Source: Ditibartonella choladocola | Lineage (GTDB): Bacteria > Pseudomonadota > Alphaproteobacteria > Rhizobiales > Rhizobiaceae | Assembly (NCBI RefSeq): GCF_002007565.1 | Contig: NZ_CP015625.1 | Coordinates: 992,001-1,056,000, forward strand | Reading direction: 5' to 3' | Length of the DNA: 64,000 nucleotides | In this document: piece after piece, positions 36,520 through 46,575 of the stretch | Layout: each line of letters starts with the position of its first letter | Position numbering within the stretch: the stretch's first letter is position 1 | Program-made: the position numbers and the translations under genes | The notes under the pieces: model-generated | The model's database searches: none | What the model saw: the letters and a program-made list of their open reading frames with translations, nothing else | Told to the model about the DNA's origin: nothing

Positions 36520-36528
36520 GCGTATCCT

Positions 36529-37110
36529 TCAATCAATCACGTGTTTAAGACCGGCGCGGAAATAATCCCAGCCCGTCCATAGTGTAAGAATAGCGGCGAC
36601 CCACAACATGACAAGGCCAAATTCGGTGGCATAAGGAATAACTTTGTCACCGGCAGGGCCGGCAAGCAGAAAAACAATGGAAAACATTTGCACGGTCGTT
36701 TTCCATTTTGCCAATCGCGAAACCGGAACACTGACTTTGAGTGATGCCAGATATTCACGTAATCCTGAAACCAGAATTTCGCGGCAAAGAATGATGATTG
36801 CCGCCCACAGCGCCCAACCGGCAATTGTACCATCAGCGGCTAGCAACAGAAGGCAAGCCGAAACAAGAAGTTTGTCTGCAATCGGATCAAGCATACGACC
36901 GATATTCGAGGTCTGTTTCCAGACGCGCGCAAGATAACCGTCGAAAAAATCTGTAATAGACGCGACCACAAATATGATAACCGCCCACCAGCGTGCTGTA
37001 TCGGTCGATTGCAGACGGCCTTCCACAAAAAAGCACAAGACAACAAGCGGTACGGCAACAATGCGTGCATAGGTAAGGATGTTTGGCAACGATAAAGTAT
37101 GATTTTTCAT
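36529..37110 (-). CDS. pgsA: CDP-diacylglycerol--glycerol-3-phosphate 3-phosphatidyltransferase
   Basis: Makes phosphatidylglycerol phosphate at the inner membrane. 193 residues, with the CDP-alcohol transferase motif DFFDGYLARVWKQTSNIG...LDPIADK (residues about 54-80) and about five helices. The N-terminus SLPNILTYARIVAVP is typical of PgsA. It lies between uvrC and moaD, its usual place in this order, with a 170-base gap to uvrC. Confidence 0.96.
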   Translation of the reverse strand: MKNHTLSLPNILTYARIVAVPLVVLCFFVEGRLQSTDTARWWAVIIFVVASITDFFDGYLARVWKQTSNIGRMLDPIADKLLVSACLLLLAADGTIAGWALWAAIIILCREILVSGLREYLASLKVSVPVSRLAKWKTTVQMFSIVFLLAGPAGDKVIPYATEFGLVMLWVAAILTLWTGWDYFRAGLKHVID

Positions 37111-37281
37111 TCTGCCGTATTCAATCCTTTTAACGTCTTGAGGCTGCTTGAAAACAAAACGAACAAAGCGGCCGATCGGGTGAACTTAAAAAAGCAATCA
37201 AATATACCCTTTTTGAGAAGAGCGTACCAATTGAATCAAGTTACCTCTATTAATTAGCGATAGAATCGTCAGAAACAAGCA

Positions 37282-39294
37282 TTATCTTTCATTAAAATGA
37301 TCGTGAATTTGTTGAGCTGTTGCTGCCGAGATTCCTTCAACTTTCATCAAATCTTCCACCGCCGCGCCTGCAACGGCTTTTGCAGTTCCAAAATGGCCAA
37401 GCAGGGCCCGCTTGCGTGCCGACCCGATGCCTTCCACTTCGTCGAGCGGATTCTTCATCATTTCTTTTTTACGTTTTATGCGATGGGTGCCGATGGCAAA
37501 TCTGTGTGCTTCATCGCGCAAACGCTCAAGAAAATATAGGACAGGGTCGCGCGGTGGTAACATGAAAGGCGGGCGACCGGAAACAAAAAACCGTTCCCGT
37601 CCTGCCTCGCGATCAACACCTTTTGCAACACCGATAGCTGTGACAACATCGTCAATGCCGAGTTCTCTGAGCATCTCGTGCACCACTGTCATCTGGCCTT
37701 CGCCGCCATCAATCAGAATAATATCGGGCCATGCAGGAAAACTGTCGTCATTGGCCGCAGTATCATCGGCTTGGGGTACCGGTATACCATGCTCTTTGAT
37801 AAGCCTTTTGAACCGCCGGTCGATAACTTCCTTCATCATACCGAAGTCGTCACCCGGTGTAATATCGGTCGAACGGATATTGAATTTTCTATATTGATTC
37901 TTGATAAAACCTTCGCGTCCGGCAACGATCATGCCGCCCACCGCATTGGTTCCCATAATATGCGAGTTATCATAGACTTCGATACGGCGGGGTACTTTTT
38001 CAAGTCCGAAAGTCTCTGCAACCCCTTGCAACAGTTTATCCTGTGTTGAAGTTTCAGCAAGCCGACGTCCCAAAGCTTCGCGTGCATTGGTCAGCGCATG
38101 TTCAACCAGTGACTTTCTTTCACCCCTTTGCGGCACCGATATTGTTACTTTGCGCTCTGCTTTTTCGGAAAGGGCTGTAGCAAGCAATTCTTCCTCGTCG
38201 ACATGGTCGGAAAGCAGAATAAGCTTCGGTACCGGCTTGTCGTCATAAAATTGGGCAAGAAAAGCGCCGAGCACTTCGGGAGCAGAAATTGAAGGGTCGG
38301 CTTTCGGGAAATAGGAACGGTTTCCCCAGTTCTGTCCGGTTCTGAAGAAGAACACCTGAATGCAGGTCATACCGCCCTGTTGGGCGATCGCAAAAACATC
38401 TGCTTCGTCGACAGTTTGCGGGTTGATTTCCTGATGTCCCTGAATATGGGACAGGGCAGACAAACGGTCGCGATAGACCGCGGCTCTTTCAAAGTCGAGT
38501 TTATCGGCAGCTTCCCGCATGATTTTTGCCATATTGTCTTGAATAGCCTGACTTTTTCCCGAAAGAAAGGCTTCCGCCTCGTCGACAAGTTTCATGTAAT
38601 CGGCGTCACTGATTTCGTGAGTACAAGGAGCCGAACATCTTTTAATCTGATAGAGCAGGCAGGGTCTCGTGCGTGATGCCATAACTGCGTCGGTGCATGT
38701 TCTGAGCAAAAACGCTCTTTGCATAGCATTGATTGTTCTCGTTACAGCACCGGCAGACGCAAAGGGACCAAAATAATCGCCTTTGCGAGAGCGTGCACCA
38801 CGATGTTTATAAATAGCCGGAGCGCGTGTGTCGCGCGTAATGATAATATAGGGAAAGCTTTTATCATCGCGCAGCAGAACATTAAAACGCGGGCGCAACC
38901 GCTTGATGAGATTGGCTTCCAGAAGAAGGGCTTCGGTTTCTGTACTGGTAACCACAAATTCCATATAATGGGTGGCTCTTATCATGCGCGCGATGCGGTT
39001 GTTGTGTCCGTGTCCACGCGCATAATTCGACACACGTTTTTTCAGATTCCGCGCTTTGCCGACATAAAGGACGTTTCCATCCTTGTCGAACATCCGGTAC
39101 ACTCCGGGCTTGTTCGGCAGATTTTTGACAAATTCCTGAATGAGCGGTGCACCGGTGAGCTTCAGATCATCATTTTTGAAACCACCCTTATCCCAGATAA
39201 TATCGGGGCCGTCGGAGCGCGAATGTTGATCTTCACCTGATTTTGCTTCCTGATTTTTAGCGGCATCAGTGTTTTGTTCGGTCAGGGAGTTCAT
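37282..39294 (-). CDS. uvrC: excinuclease ABC subunit C
   Basis: Makes the dual incisions in nucleotide excision repair. 670 residues with an N-terminal GIY-YIG nuclease ([20 protein letters not shown] near 57-76), the UVR motif ([13 protein letters not shown]), the RNase H-like nuclease domain ([29 protein letters not shown]) and C-terminal helix-hairpin-helix repeats ([16 protein letters not shown]). An extra 50-residue N-terminal lead is charged and probably disordered. It starts two bases after the upstream SDR stop. Confidence 0.97.
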   Translation of the reverse strand: MNSLTEQNTDAAKNQEAKSGEDQHSRSDGPDIIWDKGGFKNDDLKLTGAPLIQEFVKNLPNKPGVYRMFDKDGNVLYVGKARNLKKRVSNYARGHGHNNRIARMIRATHYMEFVVTSTETEALLLEANLIKRLRPRFNVLLRDDKSFPYIIITRDTRAPAIYKHRGARSRKGDYFGPFASAGAVTRTINAMQRAFLLRTCTDAVMASRTRPCLLYQIKRCSAPCTHEISDADYMKLVDEAEAFLSGKSQAIQDNMAKIMREAADKLDFERAAVYRDRLSALSHIQGHQEINPQTVDEADVFAIAQQGGMTCIQVFFFRTGQNWGNRSYFPKADPSISAPEVLGAFLAQFYDDKPVPKLILLSDHVDEEELLATALSEKAERKVTISVPQRGERKSLVEHALTNAREALGRRLAETSTQDKLLQGVAETFGLEKVPRRIEVYDNSHIMGTNAVGGMIVAGREGFIKNQYRKFNIRSTDITPGDDFGMMKEVIDRRFKRLIKEHGIPVPQADDTAANDDSFPAWPDIILIDGGEGQMTVVHEMLRELGIDDVVTAIGVAKGVDREAGRERFFVSGRPPFMLPPRDPVLYFLERLRDEAHRFAIGTHRIKRKKEMMKNPLDEVEGIGSARKRALLGHFGTAKAVAGAAVEDLMKVEGISAATAQQIHDHFNER

Positions 39295-39296
39295 AA

Positions 39297-40058
39297 TTAT
39301 TCATTTCGTCCTGCAATATCGGGCGTTTGCCACATTAAATGTTGCCCGCCATCCAATGCAATCATTTGTCCGGTTATTGATGTTTGACACCAAAAATAAC
39401 GTATTGTTGCACCAAATTCGGCCAAGTCAGGCCCGTGTTCCAGCAAAACAGAATGCGCTTGTCTTACAAAATCGTCTTCATCCTGTCTCGAACTTTTAAG
39501 CGTCGGTCCCGGACCGATAGCATTGACCCGAACACGTGGTGCAAGTGCTTGAGCCAGAGTTTTCGTCAATGTCCATAAGGTCGACTTGGATAATGTGTAT
39601 GACAAAAAGTTGGGGTTAAGCTTCAATACCCTTTGGTCAATAATATTGACGATCAAACCTTTGAGGTTTTCCGGTAATAAAACAAACATACGGTCGGCCA
39701 ATAGAGCGGGCGTTTTTACATGTATAGCAAAATGGTTATCCCAAACATTCATATCAAGTGCGCCGATACCATCATCGAGAAATAGCGAAGCATTGTTGAC
39801 AAGAATTTCAACCGGCCCCATTTTTTCCGTTACTGTTTCGACAAGACCTCTGCCATGGGTTTTCAAAAGATCGGATTGAAAAGATAAAGCTTTGGCTCCG
39901 GAAGCTTCCAATTTATGCAGAAGTGCATCGGCTTCCTGCCGTGCTTCATTATAATGAATTGCGAGATCAAAACCGTTTGCAGCCAGATCAAGCGCCATTG
40001 CGGCGCCTAAACGTTTGGCACCGCCTGTAATCAGAACAACAGGACGCCTCTTTTCCAT
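39297..40058 (-). CDS. SDR oxidoreductase, FolM/pteridine-reductase-like
   Basis: A 253-residue short-chain dehydrogenase. The cofactor motif is TGGAKRLG, with the Arg seen in pteridine reductases and FolM rather than the usual GxxxGIG; NNASLF and the YxxxK (SYTLSKST) follow. Such enzymes reduce dihydropterins or similar substrates, but this is inferred from the motif. It is coupled to uvrC (two-base gap), a conserved pairing in rhizobia as I recall. Confidence 0.88.
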   Translation of the reverse strand: MEKRRPVVLITGGAKRLGAAMALDLAANGFDLAIHYNEARQEADALLHKLEASGAKALSFQSDLLKTHGRGLVETVTEKMGPVEILVNNASLFLDDGIGALDMNVWDNHFAIHVKTPALLADRMFVLLPENLKGLIVNIIDQRVLKLNPNFLSYTLSKSTLWTLTKTLAQALAPRVRVNAIGPGPTLKSSRQDEDDFVRQAHSVLLEHGPDLAEFGATIRYFWCQTSITGQMIALDGGQHLMWQTPDIAGRNE

Positions 40059-40991
40059 TTAATCAAACAGTTTCCATTGACAATTTTGTGTAATATCCAG
40101 GCTCGCAACAAGTTTGGAACATTACAATCCAAAATGGCGATATTTTTCGGTGAAATCAAGGCTTGTAAAATCACAAAACAAATCACCCATGCGGTGAAGC
40201 AAAAAACGTGCGCTTTTATGTGTTATCATCGGTTCATAGATGAAGGCTTTATTTGTAACACTAAACTTACCGGATGCTGACGGACTAATTCATCAGATAT
40301 GACAAGTGGTGATATTGCCCGATAACATTGCGATTTTGAATTTATGAATGCGGGTATATTCGTGAGAAAAATATCTTGCAGTGAACCACAATCACTCAAG
40401 CGCCCGTTTGTCGGAAATTGATTTTCGTCACTGGAGTTTTCCACCAAACGCAATATTTTTTAAACAGGCTCCACAAAATCATTGTCAGGCAGAACTAGGG
40501 TTCAATGTGCGGGATGCTGATGATACCGGCTTTTCAACCTCGCCGGATATATGAATTTGTCTGTTCAACTTTTATCTTTTCTATTCGGGAAAACAATTAA
40601 TTTGCTCTGTATCATGGCAAATCTCGTTGTAAAATCTTCAACACGAGAGAGATATTCATGACGACAGTCGGAATAAACCGCTCAAGCTTTGGTTCGCAAA
40701 CCACGATATTCCGCTTTCGGGACGACATTTTAAAATGTGCAATCGCAGCCAATAAGCGGATGATCGGAAATAGCAATGCGTGCTGCTGATAATCTGTTCA
40801 GGACACTTGTAAAATGCTGCCCGCCCGAAATGATTTCATCGCCAGATCGGAAGGATTCTTGATTGGGAGAATGGTAGGCGCAACTTTGCCGAGAACTGAC
40901 GTTTCAGATCGAAGTCGTCAGAACGTGCTATGAAACTTGTATAATCACAAGACGGGAACGGAGAAGAAAGGCAGCGCGTGTCCGGCTTTTA
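40059..40991. other. gene-poor stretch, probably decayed
   Basis: About 930 bases with no gene I can support. Several short open frames exist on both strands (for example 40077-40280 plus, 40226-40453 minus), none with family resemblance. Near 40658-40900 consecutive plus-strand frames give peptide-like fragments broken by stops, which could be a decayed gene. No tRNA, terminator or repeat is evident. Confidence 0.5.
40658..40789 (+). CDS. questionable 43-codon ORF in the gene-poor stretch
   Basis: MTTVGINRSSFGSQT... with gagaga eight bases upstream of the ATG. The product is not recognised, and frames just downstream continue with peptide-like fragments, so this may be the 5' remnant of a lost gene rather than a functional small protein. 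Confidence 0.15.
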   Translation: MTTVGINRSSFGSQTTIFRFRDDILKCAIAANKRMIGNSNACC

Positions 40992-41477
40992 TTATTTGAC
41001 TGCCCGACAGTTACCGTCCTGAATTCGCCATTTGTCGAAACCTTCAACGCAGAATTCGACATTGTAGCCACTTACACCTGTGAAGCCCTGACCATATTCC
41101 ACCATATAATAAAGCGGATAGCTTGACCCGTCATTCATAATGGCTGTCGCACGGCAAAATTGGCGGGGAATATTGAGCTTTGTAGCCGGATTTTCGCCGC
41201 GACCCATTGTTATATCTGTAACATGTTCGATATGAACGGGCGGCAGACCCGGAACGTTTCGCACCTCATGACGGAATTTGTAACCGACTTCCCAAAGAAT
41301 GCGTTTATAACCACACACGCCCGCATCGTTGACTGAAGAGGCTTGCGAACGGGGAGCAAGCGATGTTGCCAAGTCGGCTGCTGTTGCAGAATTCACGCAG
41401 GCGTAGAAGCCAAGCCCGAAAACCGAGAGAGACAAAACTTTGCGAAAACTTGCATTAAAGAACGATGACTTGTGCAT
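40992..41477 (-). CDS. secreted Cys-containing conserved hypothetical protein
   Basis: From ATG 41477 the product has 161 residues: signal peptide (RKVLSLSVFGLGFYACVNSATAA), then a mature part with four Cys (GVCGYK, QFCRAT, EFCVEG, GNCRAV) that could form two disulfides. The C-terminal pattern YYMVEYGQGF ... NVEFCVEGFDKW is one I recall from rhizobial exported proteins of unknown function. The frame is open upstream to 41555 inside rlmJ, but the later ATG gives a proper signal peptide. No function can be assigned. Confidence 0.75.
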   Translation of the reverse strand: MHKSSFFNASFRKVLSLSVFGLGFYACVNSATAADLATSLAPRSQASSVNDAGVCGYKRILWEVGYKFRHEVRNVPGLPPVHIEHVTDITMGRGENPATKLNIPRQFCRATAIMNDGSSYPLYYMVEYGQGFTGVSGYNVEFCVEGFDKWRIQDGNCRAVK

Positions 41478-41538
41478 GATTATTCCACGTTGACCATTTA
41501 TTCCTGCAATATGTTTCATTGTCGCTATTCCGTCAAGT

Positions 41539-42396
41539 TCAAACAGCTTCACCATTTATCCATTCGTTGATTAATTGTGCATGTTTGTCTGCTCCAAGGC
41601 GATCAAGCAAAAATGGTTTAAGCTTGTCCATTTCATGGGGCAGAACATAGGGCGGATTAACAATAATCATACCACACCCGTCAAGTCCGGGCATTTCGGA
41701 GCGTTGTTTAATTCTAAGCTCCAGTCGCAAGATTTTCGGGATCGAAGTGCTTCTCAACTCGTTCATAAACCAATTGAGTTCATTATAATGTTTGACAGGA
41801 TACCAAAGTGCGTAGATTCCGCCGGGAAACCGTTTATACGCTTTTTCAAGACCTTCGATAAGCCGCTCGAATTCGTCGTTTTTTTCAAATGGCGGGTCAA
41901 CAACGATAAGTCCGCGCTTTTCCTTTGGCGGCACATGGGCACCAAGTGCAAGATATCCGTCGAGATGAATGACGCGGGTCTGATAATCACCGGCAAAATT
42001 ATTCGCCAATTTTTTATAATCGGCTTCATGAAGCTCTATCGCTGTTAGCCGGTCCTGTTTTCTCAACAGTTTTCGCTCGATATAAGGTGAACCGGGATAA
42101 CGGCCGAATTTTCTGCTTTTATCATTAAGCTCGTTGACCACATCAAGCCAGGGCTTGATGAGTAATGCAACATCCGGAGCCACAGCTTGATCGAGAATGC
42201 GGCCGATGCCATCAATCCATTCACCGGTTTTTTGTGCCTCATCCGAAGCAAGATCATAAATGCCGATGCCTGCATGTGTATCAATCACACGGAACGCATG
42301 GTCTTTCTTTTTAAGATATTCGATGATGCGGGCGATAATGATATGTTTGAACACATCGGCAAAATTGCCTGCATGATAAATATGGCGATAATTCAT
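41539..42396 (-). CDS. rlmJ: 23S rRNA (adenine2030-N6)-methyltransferase
   Basis: 285-residue RlmJ (formerly YhiR/ComJ). Conserved start MNYRHIYHAGNFADVFKHII, the DTHAGIGIYDL SAM motif, and the catalytic DPPF (LIVVDPPFEKNDEF). Family length. The gene precedes the secreted hypothetical on the same strand. Confidence 0.95.
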   Translation of the reverse strand: MNYRHIYHAGNFADVFKHIIIARIIEYLKKKDHAFRVIDTHAGIGIYDLASDEAQKTGEWIDGIGRILDQAVAPDVALLIKPWLDVVNELNDKSRKFGRYPGSPYIERKLLRKQDRLTAIELHEADYKKLANNFAGDYQTRVIHLDGYLALGAHVPPKEKRGLIVVDPPFEKNDEFERLIEGLEKAYKRFPGGIYALWYPVKHYNELNWFMNELRSTSIPKILRLELRIKQRSEMPGLDGCGMIIVNPPYVLPHEMDKLKPFLLDRLGADKHAQLINEWINGEAV

Positions 42397-42421
42397 TGTT
42401 TTGTTCTAACCGTTCCTCACA

Positions 42422-43183
42422 TTAGCCGAGGCCGATTTTATGCGGCAAAACGACAGCGCGGGTTCCCACCGGTACGCGGCTATAAAGGTCGATAATATCC
42501 TGATTGAGGAAACGTATACAGCCTGAGGATACCCGCTTGCCGATTGACCAGGGTTCGACTGTTCCATGTAAACGGAAAAGTGTATCTGTACCACCTCTAT
42601 AAAGATAAAGAGCGCGGGCACCCAGCGGATTTCCGGGACCGCCTTTCATGCCATCCGACAGATGGCCGTATCTTTGCGGCTGCTTTTGCATCATGCTTGC
42701 AGTCGGGTGCCATGTTGGCCACACCGCTTTGCGGCCGATTGTTGCTTCTCCCTGAAAATCGGCCGCTGCCGACCGCGCAACACCGACGCCGTAACGCATG
42801 GCGCGTCCTTCGGAAAGCACAAAATAACAAAAGAAGTTGGTTGGATCGACAACAATAGTTCCCGGTTTATAGGGCATATGGAATGCAACTTCCTGACGCA
42901 GATATTCCGGATTGATCCGCCTTGTATCGACAGCATTCACCGGAAAACCGTTATCGGTTGTGGCGGCATACATGGATGCGTATTTTTCGTTTAACGGGTA
43001 TTCGCCGTAACTGACCTTCTTCTTTTGCGTAACCTTCGGTTTTGCCTTGTGCCGCCTTATAACATAGGTCGTTGTCGTTACCGGCTCGCCGGTATCAATA
43101 GGAACCATTTTGGGTAAAGGGTGGCGAAAAGTACAACCGGCGAGAAAAAGCGGTGCTGAAAGAAGGAAAAAGCGTCTGTTCAT
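42422..43183 (-). CDS. L,D-transpeptidase (YkuD) lipoprotein
   Basis: From ATG 43183 the protein has 253 residues, with a lipoprotein signal (MNRRFFLLSAPLFLAGC) so Cys17 should be lipidated. The YkuD catalytic domain occupies the C-terminal half and has the signature HGT...SSGCIR with the nucleophile Cys. Such enzymes form 3-3 peptidoglycan cross-links or attach proteins to peptidoglycan; several rhizobial paralogues exist, so the exact role is open. Upstream in-frame starts to 43258 lack a signal and are rejected. Only 25 bases separate it from rlmJ. Confidence 0.92.
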   Translation of the reverse strand: MNRRFFLLSAPLFLAGCTFRHPLPKMVPIDTGEPVTTTTYVIRRHKAKPKVTQKKKVSYGEYPLNEKYASMYAATTDNGFPVNAVDTRRINPEYLRQEVAFHMPYKPGTIVVDPTNFFCYFVLSEGRAMRYGVGVARSAAADFQGEATIGRKAVWPTWHPTASMMQKQPQRYGHLSDGMKGGPGNPLGARALYLYRGGTDTLFRLHGTVEPWSIGKRVSSGCIRFLNQDIIDLYSRVPVGTRAVVLPHKIGLG

Positions 43184-43462
43184 TTTAAAGATCTCGATAG
43201 CCCCGACAAACCGTACGACTGTAGGTCGATTTTGGTCTGCCATGATTGGAAAAAGCAAATATCCTTCGATAAGGTTTGACGAGCAGATAAAAGAAAATAG
43301 ATACCGACTCTTCTCTGCAAATCAATTTTTGTGCGGGAAGCTTTTAACACAAAATTAACGTGATTTGATAGAGCCTATAAAATCTGATTTTTTTAATTTC
43401 ATATAATTTTGTTATTTTTATAGATTTGCTTTTGTTGTTTTGTCGAGCGGGAAGTATGCGGG

Positions 43463-44314
43463 ATGTCGGGCTTGATGGTGTCACTTGTGCTTTTGGCGGC
43501 ATTGATGCATGCGCTATGGAGCATCCTTCTGAAGTTAACCGGTGAGGCAAAAGCCAATATTACGGTTTTCATGGCCGGCTCTTCTCTTCTTGCGCTTGCA
43601 GGAATTCCTTTCCAATCCTTACCGTCACTTGCGAGCCTTCCGTTTTTGCTGGTTTCTGTCTTTGTGCAGATCATATATATGGTGCTTGTCGGGGTCATTT
43701 ATCAAAAAGGCGATGTCAGCCAATCCTATCCGGTCATGCGTGGTGTCGCACCGCTTCTCGTTGCGATAGTCAGCGGGCCGGTTCTCGGTGAACAACTGTC
43801 TTTGGTGGCGTGGTGCGGCGTTATTCTTATCTCGTCGGGAGTGCTGACTTTGGCTTTTGAAGCAGTAAGACGCAGCGATAGGATTGAACCTTCTATCATT
43901 CCGCTTTCTTTGCTGACGGCTGCTTTTATAGCTCTGTATACTCTCCTTGACGGGATCGGTATCAGATTATCAGGGGCACCGGTCTCCTACATCTTGTGGT
44001 TATTTTTTTGGATCGGCGGGGCGAAAGTCGTATATGACCTATCAAAACGCAAGAAACGTCAGCATTTTTTGTCCAGCTTTAGAAAATATTGGTTTATCGG
44101 GCTTATTGGCGGTTTTTTGTCGCTCGGATCCTATGGCCTTGCATTGTGGGCAATGACAAAGTTACCGGTGGCACTTGTGGCCGCCGTGCGCGAAAGCGCA
44201 ATCGTTTTTGCTGTTATTCTGTCGTATTTTGTATTGCGTGAACGTGTCAGCTTTTTGCGCTTTGTCGCCTCGCTGATAATTGTTCTTGGCGTTATTGCTG
44301 TGCGACTAGCCTGA
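43463..44314 (+). CDS. EamA/DMT-family transporter
   Basis: A 283-residue protein with ten hydrophobic helices in two EamA repeats (first repeat ending VAWCGVILISSGVLTLAF, second ending FLRFVASLIIVLGVIAVRL). The drug/metabolite superfamily exports amino acids or other metabolites; the substrate is unknown. It is followed after 54 bases by the molybdoenzyme gene on the same strand; no functional link is evident. Confidence 0.88.
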   Translation: MSGLMVSLVLLAALMHALWSILLKLTGEAKANITVFMAGSSLLALAGIPFQSLPSLASLPFLLVSVFVQIIYMVLVGVIYQKGDVSQSYPVMRGVAPLLVAIVSGPVLGEQLSLVAWCGVILISSGVLTLAFEAVRRSDRIEPSIIPLSLLTAAFIALYTLLDGIGIRLSGAPVSYILWLFFWIGGAKVVYDLSKRKKRQHFLSSFRKYWFIGLIGGFLSLGSYGLALWAMTKLPVALVAAVRESAIVFAVILSYFVLRERVSFLRFVASLIIVLGVIAVRLA

Positions 44315-44368
44315 AAATAGTAAAATTGGTAAATAAATCCGTCTTTACTGATTTGAGTCGGAATTGCC

Positions 44369-46489
44369 ATGAGCAACGTAGAAATTGGTCATACAGCCTG
44401 TCCCCACGACTGTCCCTCAACTTGTGCACTTGATGTGGAATTGTTGTCTCCGACAAAAATAGGCAGAATTCGGGGGGCAAAGGAAAATAGTTATACGGCA
44501 GGTGTTATCTGTGCAAAAGTCGCCCGTTATAGCGAGCGTGTACACAATCCCGAACGATTGTTAAAGCCGCTTGTCAGAAAAGGTTCCAAAGGCGAGGGCA
44601 ATTGGCAAGAAGTCTCATGGTCTGATGCACTCGACCTCATAGCCGAACGCTTTCAAAAGGCAGAGAGCAAATATGATTCAACCACGATATGGCCTTATTT
44701 CTTTGCCGGAACCATGGGATTGGTGCAGCGCGATTCAATCAATCGTTTGCGCCACGCTGGAAAATATTCGGGGCAATTTTCGACATTTTGTACCAATACG
44801 GCGGCAACCGGCTATTTTGCCGGCACCGGCCGAATAGCCGGTGTCGACCCGCGCGAAATGGAAAAATCCGATCTTGTGGTGATCTGGGGGACCAATGCGG
44901 CAAGTACGCAGGTCAATGTGATGACCCATGTCACCAAAGCGCGTAAAGACCACCATGCGCGCATTGTTGCAATTGATGTTTTCGAGAGTGCAACCGTCCG
45001 TCAGGCCGACCTCGGCCTGATTTTAAGACCGGGAACCGATGCTGCTTTGGCCTGTGCCGTTATGCATATATTGTTCCGTGATGGTTTTGCCGATTGGAAC
45101 TATCTGGAACGCTATAGCGATGATCCGCATGGGTTCGAGCGCCACTTGAAAACAAAAACGCCACAATGGGCAGCCGAAATTACCGGCCTGTCTGTTGAAG
45201 AGATCGAAACCTTTGCCCATTGGGTCGGTACAACCAAACGCACATTCTTCCGGCTCGGATATGGTTTTACCAGACAACGTAACGGTGCGGTTGCAATGCA
45301 TGCAGCGCTTTCTGTGCCCGCTGTTACGGGGGCGTGGCAATATGAAGGTGGCGGTGCATTTTTTTCCAATGCGTCGATATTTGCCCTTAACAAAAATGAA
45401 GTTGAAGGAACGGCTTTCTTTGACCCGAAAATCCGTTCGCTGGATCAATCCAAAATCGGCAGAATCCTGCTTGGCGATCAAGAAACACTTTATGGTGGAC
45501 CGCCTGTAACTGTGTTGTTTATCCAGAACACCAATCCGGCAAATGTTGCGCCCGAACAAAGGTTGATCCGCAAAGGCTTGGCACGCGAGGACCTTTTTAC
45601 AGTGGTTCATGAGCAATTTATGACAGATACAGCGAAAATGGCCGATGTCGTACTGCCTGCAACAATGTTTCTCGAACATGATGATATTTATCGGGCAGGT
45701 GGCCAACAGCATATTCTCTTGGGGCCGAAATTGATTGAACCGCCGCTCGGACCGAAACCCAATCTTTATGTTATAAACGAATTGGCAAAGCGACTCGGTT
45801 TCGGTCATATGGCGGGATTTGACAAGACAGCCATTGAACTTATCGATAATATGCTAAGAGCGTCACACCGCGGCACTTATGACGAACTTAAGAAAAAGCG
45901 CTGGCTTGACGTTCAGCCGCCTTTTGAACGGGCACATTTTCTGAACGGTTTTGCATGGCCTGACAAGAAATTCCGTTTCAAGGCCCGATGGACGGGTTAT
46001 AAAGCTCCGGATACTCCCCCCGACACAATGGGCTATCAAGGACCTTATGATGAAATGCCGGATTTTCCCGACCAGTGGGATGTTATCGAAAAAGCCGATG
46101 AAGAACATCCGTTCAAGCTTGTTACCTCGCCTGCACATAATTTTCTGAATTCGACATTTTCGGAATCGCCGACATCTTTATTGAAAGAAATTCGCCCGAC
46201 GCTCATGATTCATCCCGACGATGCGGCAATTTATGAAATTGCGGATGGCGATCTTGTCGAGATAGGCAATCACCGTGGCAGTGTGGCTCTTCATGCGAAA
46301 TTGTTTGAAGGCCTGAAAAGGCGGGTTGTTATCTCGCAAGGATTGTTTGCCAATTCAAGTTTTGTTCGGGGCGAAGGGATAAATGTTTTGACCGGCGCAG
46401 ATTCACCGGCTCCCAATGGCGGGCTTGCCGTTCACGACATAAAAGTGTGGCTGAAAAAACTGGAAAATTCCGAAAAAAAGCGACATTAG
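44369..46489 (+). CDS. molybdopterin oxidoreductase (bis-MGD family)
   Basis: A 706-residue molybdoenzyme of the DMSO-reductase family. A [4Fe-4S] cluster is indicated by C11, C15, C19 and C48 (CPHDCPSTC ... VICAK). Cys141 (FSTFCTNTAATG) is placed where Mo ligands lie in related enzymes. The cofactor-binding regions VVIWGTNAAST, IAIDV..., FIQNTNPANVAPE and the C-terminal molydopterin-dinucleotide domain (RPTLMIHPDDAAIYEIADGDLV) are present. No twin-arginine signal, so it should be cytoplasmic. No electron-transfer subunit is nearby. Substrate unknown; annotations of relatives vary between formate dehydrogenase-like and assimilatory reductase-like. Confidence 0.9.
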   Translation: MSNVEIGHTACPHDCPSTCALDVELLSPTKIGRIRGAKENSYTAGVICAKVARYSERVHNPERLLKPLVRKGSKGEGNWQEVSWSDALDLIAERFQKAESKYDSTTIWPYFFAGTMGLVQRDSINRLRHAGKYSGQFSTFCTNTAATGYFAGTGRIAGVDPREMEKSDLVVIWGTNAASTQVNVMTHVTKARKDHHARIVAIDVFESATVRQADLGLILRPGTDAALACAVMHILFRDGFADWNYLERYSDDPHGFERHLKTKTPQWAAEITGLSVEEIETFAHWVGTTKRTFFRLGYGFTRQRNGAVAMHAALSVPAVTGAWQYEGGGAFFSNASIFALNKNEVEGTAFFDPKIRSLDQSKIGRILLGDQETLYGGPPVTVLFIQNTNPANVAPEQRLIRKGLAREDLFTVVHEQFMTDTAKMADVVLPATMFLEHDDIYRAGGQQHILLGPKLIEPPLGPKPNLYVINELAKRLGFGHMAGFDKTAIELIDNMLRASHRGTYDELKKKRWLDVQPPFERAHFLNGFAWPDKKFRFKARWTGYKAPDTPPDTMGYQGPYDEMPDFPDQWDVIEKADEEHPFKLVTSPAHNFLNSTFSESPTSLLKEIRPTLMIHPDDAAIYEIADGDLVEIGNHRGSVALHAKLFEGLKRRVVISQGLFANSSFVRGEGINVLTGADSPAPNGGLAVHDIKVWLKKLENSEKKRH

Positions 46490-46575
46490 TAAAATGAACT
46501 GTATTTACCCGAAGATATTATAAAAAAATATAAGAAAATATGGAAAGGCGCCGGGGACGGCGAGACAAGAAAAAG

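Noticed and set aside
43184..43258. Longer N-terminus for the L,D-transpeptidase
   Set aside because: Would bury the lipoprotein signal peptide; ATG 43183 gives a clean lipobox.
45023..45808. 261-codon minus-strand ORF opposite the molybdoenzyme
   Set aside because: Antisense shadow; the plus-strand gene has full cofactor-binding motifs.
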